Source: Treponema sp.
GTDB taxonomy: Bacteria > Spirochaetota > Spirochaetia > Treponematales > Treponemataceae
Reading direction: 5' to 3'
Length of the DNA: 5,510 nucleotides
Assembly (NCBI GenBank): GCA_017453705.1
Contig: JAFTEK010000293.1
Span: 1-5,510, forward strand
Both the position numbers and the translations under genes were made by a program. Position 1 is the first letter of the stretch. Each line of letters starts with the position of its first letter. The notes under the pieces are model-generated. The model was not told where the DNA came from, did not search any database, and was given only the letters and a program-made list of their open reading frames with translations. This document shows positions 1-5,510 of the stretch, piece after piece.

Positions 1-1281
1 GGCACGGAAAGCCGCGACTTGTTCGACACTAAGCTTATGTCCTGTTTTGTCCCGCGTCCGTCATACGTAGAGGCGGAATTCCTTAAGAGGTTCAAGAAGT
101 CCTCAAAGGATGCCACCGACTGGTTCTATAAATTCAGCCAGGACAGCGATTACATTCGGCGTTACAGGATTTGCAAGGATGTAAAATGGAAGGTCAGAAC
201 AGACTATGGTGACATTGATGTTACTATAAACCTATCCAAGCCGGAAAAGGATCCCAGGGAGATAGCCGCTGCCCGCAATGCGAAAGTGAGCGGCTACCCG
301 GCCTGCCTCCTTTGCAAGGAGAATGTGGGGTACGCCGGGCATCCGGGGCATCCTGCGCGGCAGACCCACAGGATAATCCCGCTCAGGCTTAATGGCAGGG
401 AGTGGGGGCTTCAGTATTCACCATACGTGTATTATAATGAGCATTGCATTGTATTCAGCTTTGAGCACGTGCCTATGGTTATATGCCACGACAGCTTTAC
501 CAGCCTGTTTGACTTTGTTAAGCTTTTTCCCCATTACACGATTGGGAGCAACGCCGACCTGCCGATTGTAGGCGGCTCCATTCTGACCCATAATCATTTC
601 CAGGGCGGATGCTATGAGTTCCCCATGTCCCGTGCTGATTACGAGGAGACTTTCAGCATATCCGGCTTTGACGATGTAAAATGCGGAATCATCAAGTGGC
701 CTATGTCAGTTATAAGGCTTACAGGCCGTAACAGCGACCGCATTGTTCAGCTTGCCGACAAGATTCTGCTAAAATGGCGGGGCTACAGTGACAAGGATGC
801 CTTTGTCTTTGCTGAGACGGACGGAGAGAGGCACAACACCATCACTCCTATTGCCCGTAGGAGGAACGGGCTGTATGAGATGGATCTTGTTCTGCGCAAC
901 AACATCACTACGCAGGAGCATCCTCTGGGGGTATTCCACCCCCATGCCGACAAACATCACATAAAAAAGGAGAATATCGGTCTCATCGAGGTCATGGGGC
1001 TTGCAGTTTTGCCTGCCAGGCTCAAAAAGGAGCTTTCTGACCTTGCGCGCGCGATATTGCAGGGGCGTGATATATCGGCTGACCCGGAGCTTGCGAAACA
1101 TGCTGACTGGGTGTCGGACATCATTTCCAGGCATGAAAAGCTTGATAAAGAGAATGTCGGCCAGGTGCTTAAAGATGAGACGGGGCTGGTCTTTGCCTCT
1201 GTGCTTGAGGACGCGGGTGTTTTTAAGCGGAATGAGGCCGGCAGAAGTGCATTCAGGAAATTTATCAAATCATTTGCATAA
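1..1281 (+). CDS. galT: UDP-glucose--hexose-1-phosphate uridylyltransferase, class II (5' partial)
   Basis: GalT exchanges UMP between UDP-glucose and galactose-1-phosphate, the central cytoplasmic step of the Leloir galactose pathway. The reading frame is open back to base 1, so the true start lies outside the window; TTG at 19 and ATG at 37 are internal codons. Class II enzymes are usually about 490-500 residues and 426 are visible, so roughly 70 N-terminal residues are missing (length from memory). Visible hallmarks are DLPIVGGSIL followed by HNHFQGG (the H-x-H at 589-597, the GalT/HIT-type catalytic block), a CLLC pair at 304-315, INLSKPEKDP near 210-255, YSPYVYYNEHCIVF near 415-462, ETDGERHNTITPIARRR, and HPHADKHHIKKEN starting at 937. 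A Thr precedes HNH where I recall Ser or Ala being usual. The C-terminus ends in the typical EDAGVFKRNEAG region and is complete. asnA follows after 12 bases, suggesting one transcript. Family identification is near certain. Confidence 0.96.
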   Translation, partial: GTESRDLFDTKLMSCFVPRPSYVEAEFLKRFKKSSKDATDWFYKFSQDSDYIRRYRICKDVKWKVRTDYGDIDVTINLSKPEKDPREIAAARNAKVSGYPACLLCKENVGYAGHPGHPARQTHRIIPLRLNGREWGLQYSPYVYYNEHCIVFSFEHVPMVICHDSFTSLFDFVKLFPHYTIGSNADLPIVGGSILTHNHFQGGCYEFPMSRADYEETFSISGFDDVKCGIIKWPMSVIRLTGRNSDRIVQLADKILLKWRGYSDKDAFVFAETDGERHNTITPIARRRNGLYEMDLVLRNNITTQEHPLGVFHPHADKHHIKKENIGLIEVMGLAVLPARLKKELSDLARAILQGRDISADPELAKHADWVSDIISRHEKLDKENVGQVLKDETGLVFASVLEDAGVFKRNEAGRSAFRKFIKSFA

Positions 1282-1286
1282 GGAAG
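1281..1286 (+). promoter_or_regulatory. Ribosome binding site of asnA
   Basis: AGGAAG sits 7 bases before the ATG at 1294 and overlaps the last base of the galT stop codon (TAA, 1279-1281). It supports the asnA start and suggests that ribosomes finishing galT could re-initiate here. Confidence 0.8.
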
Positions 1287-1293
1287 CATATAT

Positions 1294-2331
1294 ATGTCAA
1301 ACTTGCAGTTGCCAAGTGGCTACAAACCGCTTTTGAACGAGAAGGAAACAGAGCACGCTATTGTGCTCATCAAGGATTTTTTCCAGCTTTCACTTTCGAC
1401 CGAGCTGAGCCTGACCCGTGTTACGGCTCCACTCTTTGTAAAGTCCGGACTGGGGATAAATGATGACTTGAACGGTGTGGAGCGGCCTGTCAGCTTTCCT
1501 GTCAAGGACATGGGGGAGCAAAAGCTTGAGATTGTACATTCCCTTGCCAAGTGGAAGAGGCTCAAGGTCGCTGAGATGGAGCTTGGGCGTGGATTCGGGA
1601 TATACACGGACATGAACGCAATCCGTGCCGACGAGGAGCTGGACAACCTGCACTCGCTCTACGTGGATCAGTGGGACTGGGAAATCCGCATTGATGAGAT
1701 GGACAGGACTGTGATGTTCCTTAAGGAGACGGTCGCCAAGCTTTACACATGCCTTAAGCAGACGGAATTCTACATATATGACAAGTATGAGCATATAAAG
1801 CCTATACTCCCGGAACACATAACTTTTATGTACGCAGATGACCTTCAGAGGCAGTATCCTGACAAAAGCCCCAAGGAGAGGGAGCTGATAGTCACCAAGA
1901 AGTATGGGGCGGTGTTCTTGATAGGTATTGGCGGCAAGCTGCCTGACGGTTCTATCCATGATGGCCGCGCACCGGACTATGATGACTGGATTACAGAGAG
2001 CGGGGATGGCCACCGTGGTCTTAACGGTGATATCCTTGTGTGGAACCCGGTCCTTGAGTCTGCGATGGAGCTTTCTTCTATGGGAATTCGTGTAAGTCCT
2101 GAGTCCCTGAAGGCTCAGCTTGCTGAGCGTGGCTGCCCTGAGAGGGAAAATCTTGAATTCCACAGAAAGCTGCTGTCCGGTCAGCTGCCCCAGACTTTGG
2201 GCGGCGGAATAGGACAGAGCCGCCTGTGCATGTACTTCCTCCGCAAGGCTCACATCGGGGAAATCCAGGTAAGCACCTGGCCTGATGACATGAGGAGCCA
2301 GTGTGCCAAGGCAGGTATCTGTCTGCTTTAG
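1294..2331 (+). CDS. asnA: Aspartate--ammonia ligase (ammonia-dependent asparagine synthetase A)
   Basis: AsnA makes asparagine from aspartate, ammonia and ATP (giving AMP and pyrophosphate) in the cytoplasm; it belongs to the class II aminoacyl-tRNA synthetase fold and is related to AspRS. The 345-residue product is slightly longer than E. coli AsnA (about 330), mainly through a longer N-terminus. Recognisable blocks in order are VHSLAKWKR (residues 81-89), LHSLYVDQWDWE (119-130), a GIGGKLPDG stretch (211-219), RAPDYDDW (225-232), GLNGDILVWNPVLE (242-255), ELSSMGIRV (259-267, with the substrate-binding Ser and Arg region) and the ATP-site motif PQTLGGGIGQSR (299-310). All key blocks are intact, so the enzyme should be active. 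The ATG at 1294 is chosen because AGGAAG lies 7 bases upstream. It follows galT by 12 bases. The TAG stop (2329-2331) falls within the first copy of a downstream repeat and hairpin. Confidence 0.97.
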   Translation: MSNLQLPSGYKPLLNEKETEHAIVLIKDFFQLSLSTELSLTRVTAPLFVKSGLGINDDLNGVERPVSFPVKDMGEQKLEIVHSLAKWKRLKVAEMELGRGFGIYTDMNAIRADEELDNLHSLYVDQWDWEIRIDEMDRTVMFLKETVAKLYTCLKQTEFYIYDKYEHIKPILPEHITFMYADDLQRQYPDKSPKERELIVTKKYGAVFLIGIGGKLPDGSIHDGRAPDYDDWITESGDGHRGLNGDILVWNPVLESAMELSSMGIRVSPESLKAQLAERGCPERENLEFHRKLLSGQLPQTLGGGIGQSRLCMYFLRKAHIGEIQVSTWPDDMRSQCAKAGICLL

Positions 2332-2337
2332 GCAGAC
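2321..2337 (+). other. Hairpin overlapping the asnA stop codon
   Basis: GTCTGC (2321-2326) and GCAGAC (2332-2337) form a perfect 6-bp inverted repeat around a TTTAG loop that contains the TAG stop codon. It could protect the 3' end of the galT-asnA message or act as part of a termination region. No T-run follows, so a standard intrinsic terminator is not supported. It also forms part of the first copy of the 19-bp repeat cluster. Confidence 0.5.
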
Positions 2338-2416
2338 TAACTCCTTTAAGCAGACCCAACTGCTTTAAGCAGCCTTAACTGCTTTAAGCTGTCTTAACTG
2401 CTCTAGGGAAACGCTT
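2323..2416. repeat. Cluster of 19-bp near-palindromic tandem repeats
   Basis: Four successive units begin at 2323, 2341, 2360 and 2379 (lengths 18, 19, 19, 19) with the core CTGCTTTAAGCAG and a tail like CCTTAA. A fifth, decayed unit starts at 2398 (CTGCTCTAGGG). Each core is close to a palindrome: CTGCTT, one central T, AAGCAG. In RNA, neighbouring units can form equal hairpins: AAGCAG 2348-2353 with CTGCTT 2360-2365, and AAGCAG 2367-2372 with CTGCTT 2379-2384, each with a 6-base loop. The first unit overlaps the asnA stop codon. The cluster could be message-end structure, an array of protein-binding sites or a slippage-derived minisatellite; the sequence alone does not decide. Confidence 0.75.
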
Positions 2417-2441
2417 CCTCAGGCTTAGTTTCGGAAAAAAA
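2332..2441. other. Intergenic stretch upstream of the kinase promoter
   Basis: After the asnA stop this stretch holds the 19-bp repeat cluster, then a region from 2404 with a possible weak stem (GAAAC 2408-2412 with GTTTC 2428-2432), then an A-tract at about 2435-2441. The A-tract lies directly upstream of the -35 box and could serve as an UP-element-like sequence. No open reading frame with a ribosome binding site was found. No convincing hairpin followed by a T-run was found to terminate the asnA transcript. Confidence 0.5.
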
Positions 2442-2470
2442 TTGAAAATGTCGATATTATCATATATAAT
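2442..2470 (+). promoter_or_regulatory. Predicted sigma-70 (SigA-type) promoter of the sensor kinase gene
   Basis: The -35 box TTGAAA (2442-2447) matches the TTGACA consensus at 5 of 6 positions, and the -10 box TATAAT (2465-2470) matches at all 6. The spacer is exactly 17 bases. An A-rich run precedes the -35 box. The predicted start is around 2477-2478, giving a leader of about 185 nt before the ATG at 2664. The spacer carries GTCGATATTAT (2450-2460), part of which recurs downstream at 2543-2551, so a regulator could bind here. Confidence 0.72.
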
Positions 2471-2475
2471 TATGT

Positions 2476-2516
2476 TTACCTCGAAAAATTGCGCTTTGTG
2501 CGTTTTTCTGAGGTAA
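2476..2516 (+). other. Long imperfect hairpin at the predicted transcript 5' end
   Basis: TTACCTC (2476-2482) pairs with GAGGTAA (2510-2516), and GAAAAA (2483-2488) pairs with TTTTTC (2503-2508) with T2509 bulged. GCGC (2491-2494) can then pair with GTGC (2498-2501) through one G-T wobble around a TTT loop. The whole element is about 41 nt and begins almost exactly at the predicted transcription start. It could be a 5' stabilising stem-loop, an operator palindrome overlapping the start site, or a domain of a regulatory leader RNA. The inner A-run, short GC stem and T-run also resemble a weak bidirectional terminator. Confidence 0.55.
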
Positions 2517-2538
2517 CTCTGAAAACGCGATGTTCTAA

Positions 2539-2558
2539 GTCGCGATATTATATGCGAC
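2539..2558 (+). other. Small inverted repeat in the kinase leader
   Basis: GTCGC (2539-2543) pairs with GCGAC (2554-2558), and ATAT (2545-2548) pairs with ATAT (2550-2553) around a single T, with G2544 bulged. As RNA the one-base loop would open to a wider AT loop; as DNA it is a near-palindromic 20-bp site. Its left half shares CGATATTAT with the promoter spacer (2452-2460), which favours a protein-binding site. Confidence 0.45.
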
Positions 2559-2592
2559 AGTGATTGCTATGCAAGCCGTAGACTCGAAGACA

Positions 2593-2628
2593 ATCTCTAA
2601 AAACGGGGCTTGTCTAGTTTTTAGAGAT
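2593..2628 (+). other. Perfect 12-bp inverted repeat upstream of the kinase start
   Basis: ATCTCTAAAAAC (2593-2604) and GTTTTTAGAGAT (2617-2628) are exact reverse complements around a 12-base loop, GGGGCTTGTCTA. It ends 19 bases before the ribosome binding site. No T-run follows the right arm, so it is not a standard terminator. A regulatory hairpin in the leader or an operator for a dimeric protein are the main options. Confidence 0.7.
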
Positions 2629-2647
2629 GCCCTTATATATAGAAGCC

Positions 2648-2653
2648 GGGGAG
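2648..2653 (+). promoter_or_regulatory. Ribosome binding site of the kinase gene
   Basis: GGGGAG lies 10 bases upstream of the ATG at 2664. An in-frame TAG at 2640-2642 and the absence of any other ATG, GTG or TTG in frame between the two fix ATG 2664 as the first possible usual start. Confidence 0.7.
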
Positions 2654-2663
2654 CGTTTTTCGT

Positions 2664-5510
2664 ATGGAGAAACTGGAATACAAGGAAAAAGGCGGTGAAT
2701 GTCAGTTGCTCATGGACTGTTGTGCCCTCATGCACAAGTCCTTGGAGCGGGATGAGAGCCTGAGTAGTGTCCTTTCTCTCCTTGGTGAAAATTTACAGGC
2801 CAACAAGATAGGCCTCTATGTCAGGGCGGAACCTGATGTCATATACCGGACTTATGACTGGAGCAGGGAAAAGGGATTTTCAAACCTGGGTACGTCGGAT
2901 ATCTTTCTTCAAGGGGAGGCTGTTTTTTATTCCTGTTCAGTCTCAGAGGCATTTTTTTACGATGAGGCCGATATCCTTTTCTTTGAGAAAAAACTTCTTG
3001 CCGATTATGGAATAATACTTGAGCATGATGCCAAGACCATGCTCATCCTTCCGCTTGTTTATGGGGGGGATGTCAAGGGCTTCATAGGGATAGAGGACTT
3101 GCCCTATGAGAATGTCGCCCGGTTCTCGGCATCCCTTCTTTATTTACCCTTTGTGATAATGGGGCCTGTGTTCCGCAAGATGGAAAACGATGCCCTTAGG
3201 AAGGCGAGCGGGGTTCTCTCGGATACCAAGCTGGTCTACGAGCTTACGATGGAAAATGCCAAGCTTGTAGTCTTTGACACCAACTTGGACAAGAAAGTCA
3301 CTGTCGTTGTTGATTCGCCATATTCCAGACGTTTTATGAAGGACGTGGGCTTTCCCAGGGTTATGCAGAACCCCCTTTACATCCTGTCCTCACATACTGA
3401 TACGGAGGGAAGCAGGGCTTTTGCCGCCATACTTGCCCAGGTCAAGGCCGGAGCCAAGGAAGCCTCCTGCAACATCAAGTTCTACAAGAAGACCGGGGGC
3501 GAGCCTTCGTTCATAAAGGCGAGCATATACGGCGTGGCGGACGCTTCTGGCAGGGTAAACAGGATTTACACGATATTCCAGGATGTCAGCGATTATCTTA
3601 GGACTGAAGAGCTTTTGAGGGCTGAGGACGCAAGGGCACGGGAGCTGAGGAAGAGGGAGGACGAGCTTTCCGCGCTCAAGAGCAAGGAGCTTGAGCTGCT
3701 TCAGAAGCACAAGGCCGCCTTGGATTCCCTGGAGTTCATCCTCTGGGAGCTTGACTTGTATGCAGGAAACACAGTTCCTATAGATTCCCCCTTCTTTGAG
3801 CGTTGCCGTAAGATTTATGACCTTCCCAAGGACAACAATAAGGTTGCCGCGTATATATACAAGCTTATGGATGACACCGACAGGAACCGCATAGAAAAGA
3901 TGTTTTCTGTCCTTAGGCAGGGAAGGCTGTTCAAGATGGATATCAGGGTTCCCCTTGGCAAGGACGGGACTGTGCGTGTAATGCGTATATCTGCGACTCC
4001 TTCCAAGAGTGCGGCCGGAGACTGGGACAGTGCGGTTGCCACAAGCTATGATATAACTGACCAGATAGTCAAAAGCGGCGGCTACGAGCAGGAGATTGCG
4101 TATTTCCATCTGTCGCGTGAAAGCGACATTCTGATGTCAGCACATGTCAACCTTTCCCTCAACAGGCTCATCGAGGTGACTCCGGAGCTGGATCCTTTGT
4201 CCAGGGCAATGTCCTATGACGAGATGGTCTGGCGGGGAAACGGGTTTTCAGGCTTAACCTCGGACGGGAAAGATTCCACGGAGATATTCGACAGGGCCAA
4301 CCTGATGAAAGAATGGACGTCCGGCAGGACGAGGTTCTCATACGTCATGCGCTACACCGGGCAAAAGCAGATTATGTGGGTTCGGACGGACTTCCGCCTG
4401 CAGGAGAACCCCAGCACCAAGGACATTGAGTTCTTTTGCTATGTGACAGACGTTACCAAGGGGGAGCTTATGTCCCGCCTGCTGGATCGTCTGACTGATG
4501 TTGTCTATGAATTTATCGCTTTGATAAACCTTCAGAAAAAAACGATATGCTTTATCGGTTCCCCCGATTATGAGGATCTCAAGAGCATAGACTATGATGA
4601 ATACGTTGAGCAGGAGCTTGCAAGGCATATCTTTCCTGTGGATGACAATCCGTCAAGGACAGAATACGAGCTTGCGACCATACGGAAGAAGCTGGCCGAG
4701 GACTCCCACTATTCCAACATAATCCCCTGGCGCAACGAGGGCGGGGAGCCAATCCGCAAGATGGCCCAGTATTTCTATCTGGATCTCGGCAAGGAGTACA
4801 TTCTCTGCTGCATAACCGATGTCACCGAGCAGTACAGGCAGGAGCAAATACGTCTTTCGGAGCTGGAGGATGCACTGAGAAGGGCTGATATGGCCAACAC
4901 CGCCAAGTCAGAATTTGTCTCCCGCATAAGCCATGACATTCGCACCCCGATTGGTGCTGTGTTGAATTTGACCCAGTTTGCCGAAGAAGACATGGATAAA
5001 AAGGACAAGCTGGCCAATGACTTGGCTAAAATAAAGACTTCTGGCAACTTCCTGCTTTCCCTTATAAACGACGTACTGGATATATCCAAGATAGATTCTG
5101 GTAAGATAGAGCTTGTTCCCGAAGCCTGTTCATACGACACCTTCATAAGGGAGATAAGCAACCTTCTTGAGTCCATGTGCCATGACAAGGGCTTGGATTG
5201 CGTTATAAATGCCGCCCCGCCGCTGGCAAGGGCTTTTATGGCGGACAAGGTGAGGCTTAACCAGGTGACGCTGAATTTGCTGTCCAACTCGGTCAAGTAT
5301 ACAAAACCAGGAGGAGCGGTGAGCTTCTTTGTGGATCAGGAATGGGTCTCCGACGAGTCTGTTAAGCTGCATATCTGCGTCGCTGATAACGGAATCGGTA
5401 TGACAGAGGAATTCCAGCGCAAGATGTTCGATGAGTTCTCACAGGACATCAAGAATCCTTTGCGTGACAAGACTACCCCCGGAACCGGCCTGGGGCTTTC
5501 CATAGTCAAC
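2664..5510 (+). CDS. Soluble multi-PAS sensor histidine kinase, probably hybrid (3' partial)
   Basis: This is a cytoplasmic sensor kinase that would autophosphorylate on histidine and pass the phosphate to a receiver domain. The frame runs 949 codons without a stop and is cut by the window edge. The N-terminus (about residues 15-170) resembles a GAF domain, with LILPLVYGGDVKGFIGIED at 127-145. Four PAS-like segments follow at about 192-312, 353-467, 480-600 and 605-723, recognised by endings such as FQDVSDY, SYDITDQ, VTDVTKG and ITDVTEQ. A charged helix (about 312-352) separates PAS1 and PAS2, and another (724-750) leads to HisKA. HisKA (748-814) has the SHDIRTP box with phospho-acceptor His757 and ends in DVLDISKIDSGK. 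The ATPase domain shows N-box NLLSNSVKYT (Asn875), DNGIGM (908-913), MFDEFSQ and GTGLGLSIV (940-948). No signal peptide or membrane helix is visible. A C-terminal receiver is likely in this family but unseen. The signal cannot be deduced. Confidence 0.93.
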   Translation, partial: MEKLEYKEKGGECQLLMDCCALMHKSLERDESLSSVLSLLGENLQANKIGLYVRAEPDVIYRTYDWSREKGFSNLGTSDIFLQGEAVFYSCSVSEAFFYDEADILFFEKKLLADYGIILEHDAKTMLILPLVYGGDVKGFIGIEDLPYENVARFSASLLYLPFVIMGPVFRKMENDALRKASGVLSDTKLVYELTMENAKLVVFDTNLDKKVTVVVDSPYSRRFMKDVGFPRVMQNPLYILSSHTDTEGSRAFAAILAQVKAGAKEASCNIKFYKKTGGEPSFIKASIYGVADASGRVNRIYTIFQDVSDYLRTEELLRAEDARARELRKREDELSALKSKELELLQKHKAALDSLEFILWELDLYAGNTVPIDSPFFERCRKIYDLPKDNNKVAAYIYKLMDDTDRNRIEKMFSVLRQGRLFKMDIRVPLGKDGTVRVMRISATPSKSAAGDWDSAVATSYDITDQIVKSGGYEQEIAYFHLSRESDILMSAHVNLSLNRLIEVTPELDPLSRAMSYDEMVWRGNGFSGLTSDGKDSTEIFDRANLMKEWTSGRTRFSYVMRYTGQKQIMWVRTDFRLQENPSTKDIEFFCYVTDVTKGELMSRLLDRLTDVVYEFIALINLQKKTICFIGSPDYEDLKSIDYDEYVEQELARHIFPVDDNPSRTEYELATIRKKLAEDSHYSNIIPWRNEGGEPIRKMAQYFYLDLGKEYILCCITDVTEQYRQEQIRLSELEDALRRADMANTAKSEFVSRISHDIRTPIGAVLNLTQFAEEDMDKKDKLANDLAKIKTSGNFLLSLINDVLDISKIDSGKIELVPEACSYDTFIREISNLLESMCHDKGLDCVINAAPPLARAFMADKVRLNQVTLNLLSNSVKYTKPGGAVSFFVDQEWVSDESVKLHICVADNGIGMTEEFQRKMFDEFSQDIKNPLRDKTTPGTGLGLSIVN

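Larger units (their letters stand above)
2478..2663 (+). promoter_or_regulatory. Long structured 5' leader of the kinase message (candidate regulatory RNA)
   Basis: Between the predicted start and the ATG lie about 185 bases without a convincing gene but with several inverted repeats: 2476-2516, 2539-2558, TTGC/GCAA at 2564-2574 and a perfect 12-bp repeat at 2593-2628. The loop of the last one contains GGCTTG (2607-2612), complementary to CAAGCC (2572-2577), allowing a pseudoknot. CGTTTTT just before the start codon (2654-2660) can pair with AAAAACG at 2599-2605, so a switch between structures that affects translation is conceivable. I do not recognise a known riboswitch class. The function is an inference from complementarity alone. 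Confidence 0.4.

Noticed and set aside
19..39. TTG at 19 or ATG at 37 as the real galT start
   Set aside because: The frame stays open to base 1, no ribosome binding site is visible, and class II GalT proteins extend about 70 residues further upstream.
1390..2253. Long minus-strand open frame of 287 codons opposite asnA
   Set aside because: It lies wholly within a well-conserved, complete asnA; the predicted peptide shows no recognisable domain and there is no separate evidence for a gene.
2323..2416. CRISPR array
   Set aside because: Units are about 19 bp, directly adjacent, with no unique spacers of normal length and no cas genes nearby.
2593..2640. Intrinsic terminator at the 12-bp inverted repeat
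   Set aside because: The right arm is followed by GCCCTTATATATAG rather than a T-run, and the stem is AT-rich.
2560..2763. Small plus-strand open frame (67 codons) spanning the leader and the kinase start
   Set aside because: It has no clear ribosome binding site, runs through the kinase binding site and about 100 bases into the kinase gene, and its peptide is unremarkable. A leader peptide cannot be fully excluded.
3140..3185. Membrane helix in the kinase N-terminal region (residues about 160-174, with LLYLPFVIMGPVF)
   Set aside because: The hydrophobic run is short, contains prolines and sits at the end of the GAF-like domain, where a buried helix is expected.
3390..4109. Minus-strand open frame of 239 codons opposite the kinase
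   Set aside because: It is the shadow of the intact kinase frame, with no recognisable domains.

Overview
The window looks like chromosomal DNA of moderate G+C content from an anaerobic Firmicute, most plausibly a Lachnospiraceae-like gut or rumen bacterium. This rests on a class II galactose-1-phosphate uridylyltransferase of the type common in Firmicutes, an ammonia-dependent asparagine synthetase (AsnA), and a large soluble multi-PAS histidine kinase with an HDIRTP phospho-acceptor box, typical of Firmicute hybrid kinases. Frequent ATA (Ile) and AGG (Arg) codons occur in all three genes. A spirochaete such as Treponema is not excluded; the assignment is an inference from gene content.

Layout, all on the + strand. 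(1) Bases 1-1281 are the 3' part of galT, whose start lies before the window. (2) Bases 1294-2331 are a complete asnA. It starts 12 bases after galT and has its own ribosome binding site, so the two are probably co-transcribed. (3) Bases 2332-2663 are a 332-base intergenic region, non-coding as far as can be seen. Its first part is a cluster of about four 19-bp near-palindromic tandem repeats, beginning inside the asnA stop region. Next comes a near-consensus sigma-70 promoter (TTGAAA, 17 bases, TATAAT at 2442-2470). The last part is a predicted leader of roughly 185 nt, rich in inverted repeats, including a perfect 12-bp one. (4) From 2664 to the window end runs an uninterrupted 949-codon reading frame, cut off by the window edge. 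It encodes a cytoplasmic sensor kinase with the apparent order GAF, PAS, PAS, PAS, PAS, HisKA, HATPase.

Functionally, galT (Leloir galactose pathway) and asnA (asparagine synthesis) are housekeeping metabolic genes. The kinase appears to be a separately transcribed unit. The part most worth a second look is the intergenic region: the tandem hairpins after asnA and the structured leader, whose sequence elements could pair with each other and with the bases between the kinase ribosome binding site and start codon. No mobile element, tRNA, rRNA or CRISPR array was seen.
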